Shown in pieces: positions 1-8,293 of a stretch of 64,000 nt of DNA (positions within the stretch are counted from its first letter, which is position 1; every line of letters starts with the position of its first letter). Below the pieces are notes generated by a model, which saw only the letters and a program-made list of their open reading frames with translations, had not been told where the DNA came from and searched no databases. Both the position numbers and the translations under genes were made by a program. Source of the DNA: Polyangiaceae bacterium (GTDB lineage Bacteria; Myxococcota_A; Polyangia; Polyangiales; Polyangiaceae); NCBI GenBank assembly GCA_013361525.1, contig JABFXY010000087.1:1-64000 (forward strand). The letters run 5' to 3'.

Positions 1-76
1 TCTTGCCGTGGTCGATGTGACCAATCGTGCCGACGTTGACGTGGGGCTTCGTGCGGTTGAATTTCTCCTTGGCCAT
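1..76 (-). CDS. tuf: Elongation factor Tu, 5' end only (runs off the window)
   Basis: The minus strand from 76 reads MAKEKFNRTKPHVNVGTIGH followed by IDHGK, which is the N-terminus of EF-Tu up to its GTP-binding P-loop. EF-Tu delivers aminoacyl-tRNA to the ribosome in the cytoplasm. Only 25 codons are present; the rest lies beyond base 1. It is the last gene of the tRNA cluster at 161-686, as in the classical tRNA-tufB operon. No other reading is plausible. Confidence 0.95.
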   Translation of the reverse strand, partial: MAKEKFNRTKPHVNVGTIGHIDHGK

Positions 77-160
77 GACGTTTCCTTTGAGTGGTGGCGT
101 TTGGACGGGAAAGCCGAGTCTCGGGTGATGCGAGCCGACCAGGTCGGCGAACGACTTCGA

Positions 161-232
161 GCCCACCATCGGGATTGAACCGACGACCTCGTCCTTACCA
201 AGGACGTGCTCTGCCAACTGAGCTAGGTGGGC
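161..232 (-). tRNA. tRNA-Thr (anticodon GGT)
   Basis: The minus strand folds as a 72-nt cloverleaf. The acceptor stem is GCCCACC/GGTGGGC, the D-arm GCTCAGTTGGCAGAGC, the anticodon loop TTGGTAA inside CGTCC/GGACG, and the T-arm TTCAATC inside GTCGG/CCGAT. The CCA end is not encoded. It is the tRNA nearest tuf, the position of thrT in Escherichia coli, and the anticodon is the same. Confidence 0.96.
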
Positions 233-276
233 GTAGGTTCGTTTCGATTGCCGTGAAGCGCGCGAAGCGAACTGGA

Positions 277-348
277 GCGGGAGACCGGATTCGAACCGGC
301 GACGTTCAGCTTGGAAGGCTGACGCTCTACCAACTGAGCTACTCCCGC
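277..348 (-). tRNA. tRNA-Gly (anticodon TCC)
   Basis: This is a 72-nt cloverleaf on the minus strand. The acceptor stem is GCGGGAG/CTCCCGC, the anticodon loop CTTCCAA lies inside TCAGC/GCTGA, and the T-loop is TTCGAAT inside CCGG pairs. CCA is not encoded. It is third in the tRNA operon and corresponds in order and anticodon to E. coli glyT. Confidence 0.96.
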
Positions 349-408
349 GGACGCGGACGGCTGGTCGATGATGCCTGTCAGCAGTGCGTGATTCGCAACG
401 CTGACGGT

Positions 409-489
<81 letters not shown>

Positions 490-614
490 GAAGCGAGCCT
501 CGCGTTCCAACATCACGCGGGTGCATCGTCGCCCAGTCTCGTCTCGATTCGTCTGTCTCTCGTTACCTCCTGTTGGTGTTCGCCGCGCTCGACCTTGGTG
601 ATTCGGGCGGCAGA

Positions 615-686
615 GCTGACGAGGGGACTTGAACCCCTAACCCCCTGCTTACAAGGCAGGTGCTCTGCCAGTTGAGCTACGTCAGC
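615..686 (-). tRNA. tRNA-Thr (anticodon TGT)
   Basis: This is a 72-nt cloverleaf with acceptor stem GCTGACG/CGTCAGC, anticodon loop CTTGTAA inside CCTGC/GCAGG, and T-arm GGGG-TTCAAGT-CCCC. It is the first tRNA of the operon and corresponds to E. coli thrU, with the same anticodon. The spacers to the next tRNAs are about 125, 60 and 44 bases, so it is probably one processed transcript. Confidence 0.96.
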
Positions 687-712
687 ATTCGCTTGCGTTG
701 GGTTTGCGCGTC

Positions 713-744
713 GGGCCTTTGAACCGAAAGCGAGCACCCGTCAA
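713..744 (-). promoter_or_regulatory. Candidate promoter of the tRNA-tuf operon
   Basis: On the minus strand, TTGACG (744-739) is a near-consensus -35 box, 53 bases before the first tRNA. At 16-17 bases spacing the -10 position reads TCAAAG, a poor match, followed by a GC-rich stretch such as stable-RNA promoters often have. Only the -35 is convincing. Confidence 0.3.
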
Positions 745-1105
745 CGCTGTACATCTGCGCCGTACCGCGAATCGCCGGGAAAGCGACGAATCGCAGTGAC
801 GAACCAGGCTCGATCTTCTGACCCGGTGCGTCGGCTTCGGTGCATCGTGCGAGTGTGTCGTACCTGCGAGACGGTGAGCCGTCACGCCCTCCGCGAGTTC
901 CGTGAGATGGATGCGGAGCAAGCCCTGGGGCAAGGGGAAGGGCCTTCTAGCGCCTAGCAAGGACCATGTCAAGCGCACCTTCGCCGCTGGCCTCTATCTT
1001 GCCAACTCTCGCCAACTGGGGCGAAGCGCACGCATGGCGCACGGCGCAAACACCGAGCGTCTGCGCTTGCAGAGACCGAGGAGCCACGCGAGCATCGGCG
1101 CTCCA
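745..1105. other. Divergent intergenic gap between tRNA operon and kinase gene
   Basis: No gene could be supported here. The kinase reading frame is open from 902, but the added residues look like random translation, so the 5' region of the kinase gene probably lies here. No clear operator or hairpin was seen, and there is no good Shine-Dalgarno next to the kinase start. Confidence 0.4.
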
Positions 1106-2911
1106 ATGGAGTGTCTCGCATGCCATACGCCGAACGTCGATGGGGCGCGCTTCTGTGCAAAGTGCGGCGCACCGCTTCCTATCCAGAAAGCGCCGGACGC
1201 TGATCCGCTCATCGGCCTGACGATCGGCGGTCGCTATCGCATCACCGGCGTGCTCGGCGAAGGCGGGATGGGCCGCGTGTACACGGCCGAGCAGCAGATG
1301 GGCACGAGCGTGCGACGCGTGGCGGTGAAGACGCTGCTCGCGCAGTTCGCGAAGGATCCGCAGACGGTCGCGCGCTTCATGCGCGAGGTCGGCACGGTCA
1401 GCGAGCTCGAGCACCCGAACACGATCAAGGTCTACGATTTCGGCCAGATCGAAGGCTCCGGCGAGCTGTACATCGCGATGGAGCTCTTGCAGGGAAAATC
1501 GCTCGACGACGTCCTGCACGACCACACGACGCAGCAGCGCGCGATGGAAGGGGAGCGGGTCGATCGCATCATCGGGCAGGTGTGCGGCTCGCTCCAGGAA
1601 GCGCACGACAAGGGCATCGTCCACCGCGATCTCAAGCCGGCGAACATCTTCCTCACGACACGCGCGGGTGAAGAAGACGTCGTCAAGGTGCTCGACTTCG
1701 GTATCGCCAAGCGCGACTCGAAGGACACCAAGGCGGAGCAGAAGCTCACGCAACAGGGGACGATCCTCGGCACGCCTCCTTACATGAGCCCGGAGCAGTT
1801 CACCGGGCGCGAGCTCGACGCGCGCAGCGACATCTATTCGCTCGGCGTGGTGACGTACGAGATGTTGACGGGTCAGCTGCCGTTCGACGCGGATACGCCG
1901 TGGCAGTGGATGACGCAGCACATGAGCGCGCAGCCGTACCCGTTCGAATCGTTGCCCAAGGCGGCGAACGTGCCGGCGAAGATGCGCGCGGCGGTGATGC
2001 GTGCGCTCGCGAAAGATCCCGCGCAACGTCCGCAGTCGGCGCGTGATTTCTTCGAGGAGCTCACGCTCGGCAACACGCGCATGAGCGTCGTTGGTCTCGG
2101 CGCGGGCGGTGTCGGCGGCATCCCCGCGATGAGCGGGCCTGCTGGCGGTGGCACGGCGATGTTGGCTGCACCGACCGGCGGCGCAGGGCGCGGCGCCAGC
2201 ACACAGATCGGCGAGCCGCTCTTCGCCCCCGGCGCGATGGGTGCGCCTGGTCCGACGGCGCCCGGCGCAGGCAAGACGATGGGCGGCTTCGATCCGATGC
2301 AGGCGCCCGGCGTGATGGGCCACGCGCCCGCGGTACCGACAGCAGGTGGTCAGGCCTATCCCGCTCCGCCCGCGAAGCCGCAGAAGAGCGGCGGTGGCGG
2401 GCTCGTCTTCGCGTTGATCGCGTTGCTCGTGGTCGGCGGCGGCGTCGGCGGATTCCTCTATTGGAAGAGCCAGCAGGACTCCAAGTCGACGGCCGACGAG
2501 ACGATCGACCTCCCGAAGAAGTCGAACGCCGACGCGGAGGAGACGGCAACGGCAACCGCCACTGCGACCGCGACCGCGACCGCGACGTCCGAGACGACGG
2601 CGACCGCAACCGCGACGGAGACCGCTGCTGCGAGCGCCTCCGAAACGGCGACCGCGAGCTCCACCGCTTCGACCACCGCGACATCGACGGCGACGCAGAC
2701 GAGCACCGCGACATCGACGGGCACGCATACCTCCACCGCGACCGCGACGTCGACCGGGCCTCAGCCGGGCATCGATGCGTGCTGCGCGCGCGTACGAAAG
2801 CCCGCGGACAAATCGCTCTGCAACCGCATGAACCAAGGCATCAAGTCCGGCAAGCTGAACCGGTCGGCGGCGCTCGCGACGCTTCGCGGACAAGGCGTGA
2901 ACTGCAACTGA
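1106..2911 (+). CDS. Membrane Ser/Thr protein kinase with N-terminal zinc ribbon and Thr/Ala-rich extracytoplasmic tail
   Basis: This is a 601-residue transmembrane protein kinase of the bacterial Hanks type. A zinc ribbon opens the protein (Cys 3, 6, 17, 20). The kinase domain spans about 44-305, with the Gly loop GEGGMG at 51-56, Lys 75 in VAVK, catalytic HRDLKPAN (Asp 175), DFG 197-199 and SPE 228-230. A Gly/Ala/Pro linker leads to one membrane helix at about 430-453. Outside the membrane comes a long run of Thr-Ala repeats and a short C-terminal domain with a Cys pair (CC) and two more Cys. I start at the ATG before ECLACH because the upstream frame has no family-like sequence; no strong Shine-Dalgarno supports it. 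Phosphorylation targets are unknown. The Thr/Ala stretch may be a flexible or glycosylated wall spacer, which is inference. Confidence 0.9.
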   Translation: MECLACHTPNVDGARFCAKCGAPLPIQKAPDADPLIGLTIGGRYRITGVLGEGGMGRVYTAEQQMGTSVRRVAVKTLLAQFAKDPQTVARFMREVGTVSELEHPNTIKVYDFGQIEGSGELYIAMELLQGKSLDDVLHDHTTQQRAMEGERVDRIIGQVCGSLQEAHDKGIVHRDLKPANIFLTTRAGEEDVVKVLDFGIAKRDSKDTKAEQKLTQQGTILGTPPYMSPEQFTGRELDARSDIYSLGVVTYEMLTGQLPFDADTPWQWMTQHMSAQPYPFESLPKAANVPAKMRAAVMRALAKDPAQRPQSARDFFEELTLGNTRMSVVGLGAGGVGGIPAMSGPAGGGTAMLAAPTGGAGRGASTQIGEPLFAPGAMGAPGPTAPGAGKTMGGFDPMQAPGVMGHAPAVPTAGGQAYPAPPAKPQKSGGGGLVFALIALLVVGGGVGGFLYWKSQQDSKSTADETIDLPKKSNADAEETATATATATATATATSETTATATATETAAASASETATASSTASTTATSTATQTSTATSTGTHTSTATATSTGPQPGIDACCARVRKPADKSLCNRMNQGIKSGKLNRSAALATLRGQGVNCN

Positions 2912-3033
2912 TCGAGCGCTCCGCCCGTGTGATCACGGTGCATGTGGACGGGTCGATCGTCCGTGCGCCGTGAATCGCGCCGGGCGCGCTTTGACGACTT
3001 CGTGGCACTGAAGTAGACCGGGGACATCGCATC

Positions 3034-3432
3034 ATGGGCATACGCGGTACCGCATCGAGCGGGGGGGCCCAGTCGAGAGGGATTCTCGACGTCGTACCAA
3101 AATCTCAGGGGCAGCTGGCCTTGGGCCAAGAGCCCGAGGGAGATCCATCCGGAGAGGTTCCACGATCCGGAAATGTGATCAGGCGCATCCGCCGACGCTT
3201 TCGAGCGCGGTGGGACGACCTGTGCGCCTCGGCCGACTTCATCGGCCGCTGGGTGGCGATCGACAACGTCACCTACCAACCGGGGACGCGAACGCCGAGC
3301 GAGGTGGAAGTCGTCGACGTCGACGATGACCTCGCGGCGCTCTGCACACGCATGCGCGCGTCGAACCAGACGTCCTGCTGCGTCCTTCACTGCTTGGAGA
3401 AGAAGTCGGTCAGGCCACCGCGTCTGGGTTGA
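3034..3432 (+). CDS. Hypothetical small protein, possibly DUF5678-like
   Basis: The frame encodes 132 residues. The first 60 or so look unordered. The second half contains GRWVAIDNVTY followed by an acidic strand and DDDLAALCTRM, which resembles the short 'GKWVA ... DLdeL' pattern of small DUF5678-like proteins. Cys residues cluster near the end (SCCVLHC). Start and reality are both uncertain; the gene could begin at a later codon. It converges with the gene at 3641. No function can be given. Confidence 0.4.
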   Translation: MGIRGTASSGGAQSRGILDVVPKSQGQLALGQEPEGDPSGEVPRSGNVIRRIRRRFRARWDDLCASADFIGRWVAIDNVTYQPGTRTPSEVEVVDVDDDLAALCTRMRASNQTSCCVLHCLEKKSVRPPRLG

Positions 3433-3640
3433 TGTCCCAAGGGGGGACGTGCGCGCGCGTCGTCAGCACAAACCTGTCAGGAGCCGGCCATCGGCCGGCG
3501 TCGGCTCGACCCTCCAGGATGGATCAGGGCGCGCACAGCCCTTGGGTGCCAGCGTTCTCTGCGCACCTCCGGCGCGACGCGACCGGAGGGAGCACACCCC
3601 CGGCGGGACCCGAGGGCGTCGTGCGCGCGCGAGGAAAAAA

Positions 3641-5374
3641 CTAGCGCACGATGGGCTTGATCTGCGTCTTGCCGTCTTTGACGATCACTTCGTAATCGAC
3701 GCGCTTCGAGGCGTGTTTCGTCTTCAGCTTCTCGGCTTGGTTGCGCAAGCTGTCGGCGAGCTTGTCGAAGGTGATGCCGGCGGTGGACTCGTTGCGCTCG
3801 CGCCGTGATTGCACGTACTGCGAGTAGATCTCGCGCAGGCGACCTTCGCTCAGATCGTCGCGGCCCCCTTCCCTGACGGCGGGGCGCGCAGCGGCCGGCA
3901 CTTGCGCGCGGCGCGGCGGATCGTTGGAGGTCAAACCATCGCGCGGGGGCGGCGTGGCTGGCTGGGCAACGGGCGACTCCGCGGGGCGAGCGCCGGAGCG
4001 CGTTGAGTCGGCCCCCTTCGCTTCGAGCTTGGTCTCGGGCGGCGTCGCGGACGCAACCGCGGGAGCGGAGGCGACGGCGCGCGCGCCGGCGACGCCACCA
4101 AACGGGCTGCGCGGCGGGGGCGCGAGCCCCGGCTTCGAAGGAAGTCGCTCGCGCGGGCCGGCGGTGTGCTGTCCGGTCGGGGGCCGCAGACCAAGCGCAC
4201 CGTCCGGCGCGGACTGCCTCGGCGCGGGCGGCGGCTCGGGCTCCGGCGGTAGGTCCGAAAAATCGATGGGGCTCGAAAGGAGCGGCTTGCGCGCTTCCGG
4301 GCGCGTCGCCACCTGCGGCGGCTGCGCCGTCGGATCGAGCCCTCCGCCGGCGACGTGTTGCGTGGTCGCGCGCGCGTGTTGTCCCTCGTCGCCTTCGCCC
4401 AGCGAGCTCGCGATTCGGTTGAGCGCGTCCGCGCTCGCCTTGCGCGACGGACCGCCGCCGAGGCGAAGACCGCCGGCCTTCCGATCTTTGCCGGGTTGAG
4501 ACGTGCTCGCGGGCGCGGGCGACGAAGGCGGCCACGCCTGCACACCCGGAGGCGACGGAAACGAAGGAGGAGGAACCGAGGGAGGCGGGATGCTCCGCGG
4601 GTTCATGGGACCGGTCGCGCGCGTCGCGCGGCTAGGCAACGGCGCGAACGGATCGGGCGGCATGCTCGGCGCGCCGTATTGCGCTGCGGGCGCAGGCGGC
4701 GCGCCGTAGTTGGGCTGCTCACCGGGGCTCGGGTACGACGGTGCCGCCTGCGGATATTGCGGCGGCCACGGCTGCGCTGCCTGCCACGCGTTCGGGTCTT
4801 GTTGCTGCGCCGCTTGGTAGCCCTGCCAGTCCTGCTGCTGGTAACCGGGATGGCGCGCAACACCCGCGTCGACCTGCGGCGGCGGCGTCGGCGCATCGTC
4901 GTCGAAGTCGTCCTCGACCGCCTCGACGTCGTCGTCGCCGACCTCTTCGTACTCCTCTTCGGTCGTCTTCTTCGGTTGCTTGCGACCTTGTCGCTCGAGC
5001 TGCGCTTGAAGGCCTGCCGCCATTCGCTCCGCGCGCTTGCGACCAACCGCGGTGAGCGCCTCGTCGATGCCGAACCGCGCGGCGGCGCGAGCGAGATCGC
5101 GCTTGTACGTGCCGTTCTCGATCTCGCGCAGGATGCGGTTCCAATGCTGTTGCATCGTGTTGTACCGCTGCACGATCGTGTTGAACTTGAAGCGCATCGC
5201 CGTGTTTCGGATCTGCTCCTTTCGGAGAATCACGATGCGGCGGTCGAGGTCCTTGCGAGGGACCTGCGGCTCCAGCTTTTCGATCCCGCAGAAGTACTGC
5301 TCGTAGAGAGCGCGAACGCGGTCGAGCTTTTCTTCGAGCTCGCTGATGTTTCTCTCCAGCTCGACGGCGTCCAT
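3641..5374 (-). CDS. Coiled-coil and Pro-rich protein with a conserved myxobacterial C-terminal domain
   Basis: A 577-residue protein with three parts. Residues 1-150 form a charged, probably helical coiled-coil domain (ELERNISELEEKLDRV, then RYNTMQQHWNRILREIENG). About 150-500 is a low-complexity Pro/Gln/Ala-rich linker with an acidic patch (EEVGDDDVEAVEDDFDDD). The last 75 residues form a conserved domain (LREIYSQYVQSRRERNES, then ADSLRNQAEKLKTKH). The C-terminal domain recalls the myxobacterial MXAN_5187 C-terminal family, recognised from memory only. There is no signal peptide or membrane segment, so it is cytoplasmic. The start is the ATG at 5374. The stop is followed directly by a T-run on the coding strand. 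Function unknown. Confidence 0.8.
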   Translation of the reverse strand: MDAVELERNISELEEKLDRVRALYEQYFCGIEKLEPQVPRKDLDRRIVILRKEQIRNTAMRFKFNTIVQRYNTMQQHWNRILREIENGTYKRDLARAAARFGIDEALTAVGRKRAERMAAGLQAQLERQGRKQPKKTTEEEYEEVGDDDVEAVEDDFDDDAPTPPPQVDAGVARHPGYQQQDWQGYQAAQQQDPNAWQAAQPWPPQYPQAAPSYPSPGEQPNYGAPPAPAAQYGAPSMPPDPFAPLPSRATRATGPMNPRSIPPPSVPPPSFPSPPGVQAWPPSSPAPASTSQPGKDRKAGGLRLGGGPSRKASADALNRIASSLGEGDEGQHARATTQHVAGGGLDPTAQPPQVATRPEARKPLLSSPIDFSDLPPEPEPPPAPRQSAPDGALGLRPPTGQHTAGPRERLPSKPGLAPPPRSPFGGVAGARAVASAPAVASATPPETKLEAKGADSTRSGARPAESPVAQPATPPPRDGLTSNDPPRRAQVPAAARPAVREGGRDDLSEGRLREIYSQYVQSRRERNESTAGITFDKLADSLRNQAEKLKTKHASKRVDYEVIVKDGKTQIKPIVR

Positions 5375-5500
5375 CTAGCGGTGCGTATTGTGCCGCAAAG
5401 TGAGGCGAACGGGCACCCTCGGACATCGGCAGTGCAGCGATATTTCTACAGTGTCATCCGCATTGGAGTCGGAGAACGCTCCGAATGCGCGGTGGCGTGA

Positions 5501-6235
5501 CTACAGCGGCGCGATTTCGAGGTTGTCGAAGCACACCGGCGCCGTCCACTCGTTGAAGCCGAAATGGTCGTGGCCGGCCCCATCGAGCGGCTCCGGGTCG
5601 ACGAAATCGAGGACAACCTGGCCGTTGACCGACATGACGAGCTTCGTGCCTTCACCGCGCGAAGGGCTCGCAGAAAGCCTTCGTTCGAGCTTGAAGTGAT
5701 AGGGCTGACCGGCGCGGACAGGCTGGCTCACCGGGTCGTCGGAGGCGGGATCGACCGCAAGCGTTCGTCGGTTGTCGCCGTGCTCGTCGAGGCGGGCGAT
5801 CGCGTGGAGCGTGTTTCGCCACCCGCCGAAGATCGCGATGTAGCCCGTCGCGTCGTCGTAGCTGGCCCCCGTCGCCCCGCTCGCGCCGTCGCCGAACACC
5901 TCGACCTTGATGTCCCCATCGTCGGAGAGGGCCATGGCGTCGAATTCGATTCGGACGCTCGGGGGCAAGCGCTTCGTCAGCCACGCGCCCCGGTTGCGCG
6001 CGCCTTGCGCGCAGAGCCAGCCCTCCGAGATCGACCAGGCGTCCGAGAGGACCTCGTAGTCTTCGCCGATCTCTTCGCGGTCGAAATCGTCGAAAAAGAC
6101 GCCTTTGATCGTGTCGCCCCCAGCTTCGACGACGATCGTTTGCTCGGGCAAGGTGACGCTGCCCTCGGTCGGCGGCCCCTCGGGAACACATGCCGCCGCG
6201 AGCATCAAAACGGCGGACCACCGGCTCGTCGTCAC
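5501..6235 (-). CDS. Secreted lipoprotein with a predicted jelly-roll (concanavalin-like) domain
   Basis: A 244-residue protein begins at a GTG. It has a short signal peptide and a lipobox (LMLAAAC, Cys 16), so it should be lipidated. The rest alternates beta strands (VFFDDFDR, then W-SISEGWLCAQG, then VRIEFDAMA and YHFKLERR). That pattern is typical of LamG or 3-keto-disaccharide hydrolase-like carbohydrate-binding folds (DDFDR at the start, DNLEIAPL at the end). No catalytic residues are evident. It is transcribed away from lgt, which lies 59 bases off and encodes the enzyme that would lipidate it. A binding role at the cell surface is an inference. Confidence 0.8.
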   Translation of the reverse strand: MTTSRWSAVLMLAAACVPEGPPTEGSVTLPEQTIVVEAGGDTIKGVFFDDFDREEIGEDYEVLSDAWSISEGWLCAQGARNRGAWLTKRLPPSVRIEFDAMALSDDGDIKVEVFGDGASGATGASYDDATGYIAIFGGWRNTLHAIARLDEHGDNRRTLAVDPASDDPVSQPVRAGQPYHFKLERRLSASPSRGEGTKLVMSVNGQVVLDFVDPEPLDGAGHDHFGFNEWTAPVCFDNLEIAPL

Positions 6236-6294
6236 GCGGGCAGCCTACTGTACGCCCCTTGTCGTGTCCTCCACCTCAGGGCTAAAGCAGGGGC

Positions 6295-7605
6295 GTGCAT
6301 CCGATCCTGTTCCGGATCCCTCTGCCTGGGTTCCTCGGCGGTGGCGCCCTCCCCGTCTACGCGTACGGCGTGATGTTGGGGCTGTCGCTCGTCGTCGGCT
6401 GGTATTTGACGTTGGGCCTCGCAGAGAAGGACGGGCTCGATCGCGAGACGTTCGCGAACTGCTACGTCGTGACGGCCATCTCGGCGCTCATCGCGGCGCG
6501 TTTGCTCTACGTCGTCACGAACCTCGACGAGTTCACCGGCTTCGCGCAGGTGTTCGAGGTGCGCAGCGGCGGCATGGTCGCGTACGGCGGCTTTCTCGGC
6601 GGGTTCGCGGGCAGCTGGGCCTACCTGCGCTGGAAAGGGATGCCGCTCATTCCCTGGGCCGACGTCGCCGTTCCGAGCCTCGCGTCGGGCCTGATGATCA
6701 CGCGCGTCGGCTGTTACCTCTACGGATGTGATTTCGGCCGGCCCCTCTCGGAGACCGCGCCTGCCGTCCTGAAGAAGCTCGGCACGTTCCCGAAGTGGAC
6801 GGACATGGATCAGGCCGTCGGCTCGCCCGCTTGGGAGCAGCATGTGAACGACGGGCGCATCGACATCGGCGCGGCCACGTCGCTGCCCGTTCATCCGACG
6901 CAGATCTACGAGTCGGCGGTGGGCCTCGGGCTCCTCGTCTTTCTCCTTTGGGCGCGGAAACACCAGAAGTTCCGCGGGCAGATTTTCCTCTACTTCGCGT
7001 TCTTCTACGGCGCCGCACGCTTCGCGCTCGAATTCCTTCGCGACGACCGCGAGCGTGGAGACATCCCGCCCGCGCTCGCGCCGTACATCTTGTTTCCGAT
7101 CTGTCTCGCGCTCTTCGGCGCGGCCTATTCGTACGGGATCGCCGGCATCGTGAAGCAGCGATCGCTCCGCATCGCGACGCAGGTCGCGGCATTCATTCCG
7201 GCCGTGTACGCGATGGTCGCCTTCCGGCCAGAGGCGTTCCAGGTCGTGAGCTGGGTGAAGCTTTCGACGTCGCAGTTCATCGGCCTGACGAGCGGGATCG
7301 CCGCGGCGATCGGCTTCGCGATCCTCCACCGCAATGCGCTCCAGAACCCGGTGGCCGCGATGGCGTTGCCGAAGTTGCCGGAGCCGCAAACGGAAGCCGA
7401 GGCGGACGAAGAGCCGAAGCCCGACCCGAAGAAGGCAGACAAGAAGCCGGAGAAGAAGAAGGAGAGCGCCGCCGCAGCTGCCAGCACGAGCACGACCAAG
7501 GCGAAGCGGCGTCGCGCGGAAGGACCGGCGAAGAAGCCGAAGACGAAGGCCAGAGAAGAGAAGGACGAAGAGCCCGCGGTCGACAGGGACCGTGAAGAGA
7601 CGTAG
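6295..7605 (+). CDS. lgt: Prolipoprotein diacylglyceryl transferase
   Basis: Lgt moves diacylglycerol from phosphatidylglycerol to the lipobox Cys of prelipoproteins in the inner membrane. The 436-residue frame starts at GTG. It has about seven membrane helices, the family motifs GGMVAYGGFLGG (around residue 95) and RVGCYLYGCDFGRP (around 140), and HPTQIYES (around 200). The last 65 residues are an added, cytoplasmic tail rich in Lys, Glu and Ala. That tail makes the protein much longer than the roughly 290 residues usual for Lgt. The gene overlaps the next one by 14 bases. Its product would serve the many lipoproteins in this window. Confidence 0.93.
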   Translation: MHPILFRIPLPGFLGGGALPVYAYGVMLGLSLVVGWYLTLGLAEKDGLDRETFANCYVVTAISALIAARLLYVVTNLDEFTGFAQVFEVRSGGMVAYGGFLGGFAGSWAYLRWKGMPLIPWADVAVPSLASGLMITRVGCYLYGCDFGRPLSETAPAVLKKLGTFPKWTDMDQAVGSPAWEQHVNDGRIDIGAATSLPVHPTQIYESAVGLGLLVFLLWARKHQKFRGQIFLYFAFFYGAARFALEFLRDDRERGDIPPALAPYILFPICLALFGAAYSYGIAGIVKQRSLRIATQVAAFIPAVYAMVAFRPEAFQVVSWVKLSTSQFIGLTSGIAAAIGFAILHRNALQNPVAAMALPKLPEPQTEAEADEEPKPDPKKADKKPEKKKESAAAAASTSTTKAKRRRAEGPAKKPKTKAREEKDEEPAVDRDREET

Positions 7606-8242
7606 CGCCGTTGGCTCCCTGTTCGTCTTGGCGGGCGCGTGTACCGCGTCGGCGCCGGCTGTGTGCTGGGCGCACGAGCCCGACAACCCCGACGCGCATC
7701 GATCGATGCCGAACCAGGTCACGGCCGGGCTGATCGCAGTCTGCCCTGCGTACCTTCGGTTCGAGCCTTCCACGTCCGACGCGATCACCGTCGCGGGGGC
7801 CGCGTGTGTCGGCGGCGCGATTTCGTTCGCGCGCGAGCTGACGCGGACCTTCGAGCTTCGCGTTCGCGTCGAATACGACAAACCGTTCTTCTTCGACGAC
7901 GCCGTCGGCACGTCCCTCCACGACTTTCGTGCGACGGCCGGGCCTTCGTTCGTCGCCTATCGAATGAAGGACAACCTCACGATCACCGTCGGCGCCGAGA
8001 TCGGGCTCGCAGGCTTCATCGTCGACCCGCCGGACGCGCAGGCGTCCCCTACCCCGCTTCCGCAGACCGAGGCCTGGGGCCTCGTGGTCGGGGGCTCGGC
8101 GGCGATTCGACCGTGGCTGACCTATCACACGGGCCTCTTTGCCGAGGTCGGGTACGGCTATGCGGTCGGATGGTCGAATGATCTCGACGTTCGCGCGACC
8201 ACGATCGGACGGCTGATGGTCGGGTGGGCCGACCGGTTCTGA
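7592..8242 (+). CDS. Predicted outer-membrane beta-barrel or exported protein, hypothetical
   Basis: I start at the GTG at 7592, overlapping the lgt end by 14 bases. This gives a 216-residue protein with a basic N-terminus and a signal peptide (SLFVLAGACTASAPAVCWA). The mature part has alternating hydrophobic strands (VTAGLIAVCPAYLRFEP, TFELRVRVEYDKPFFF, ITVGAEIGLAGFIVD, HTGLFAEVGYGYAVGW) and ends in an aromatic residue (ADRF), as small outer-membrane barrels do. No family was recognised. Translational coupling to lgt is likely. Confidence 0.72.
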   Translation: MKRRSAVGSLFVLAGACTASAPAVCWAHEPDNPDAHRSMPNQVTAGLIAVCPAYLRFEPSTSDAITVAGAACVGGAISFARELTRTFELRVRVEYDKPFFFDDAVGTSLHDFRATAGPSFVAYRMKDNLTITVGAEIGLAGFIVDPPDAQASPTPLPQTEAWGLVVGGSAAIRPWLTYHTGLFAEVGYGYAVGWSNDLDVRATTIGRLMVGWADRF

Positions 8243-8293
8243 CCGCTGCAACGACGATGCTGACGTTCGCGGCAAACTGGTAAGCTCGCGCCG

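Noticed and set aside
947..2893. A 648-residue open frame antisense to the first kinase gene
   Set aside because: It is the Arg-rich mirror frame of a GC-rich gene, with no motif or start signal; the kinase frame has all catalytic motifs.
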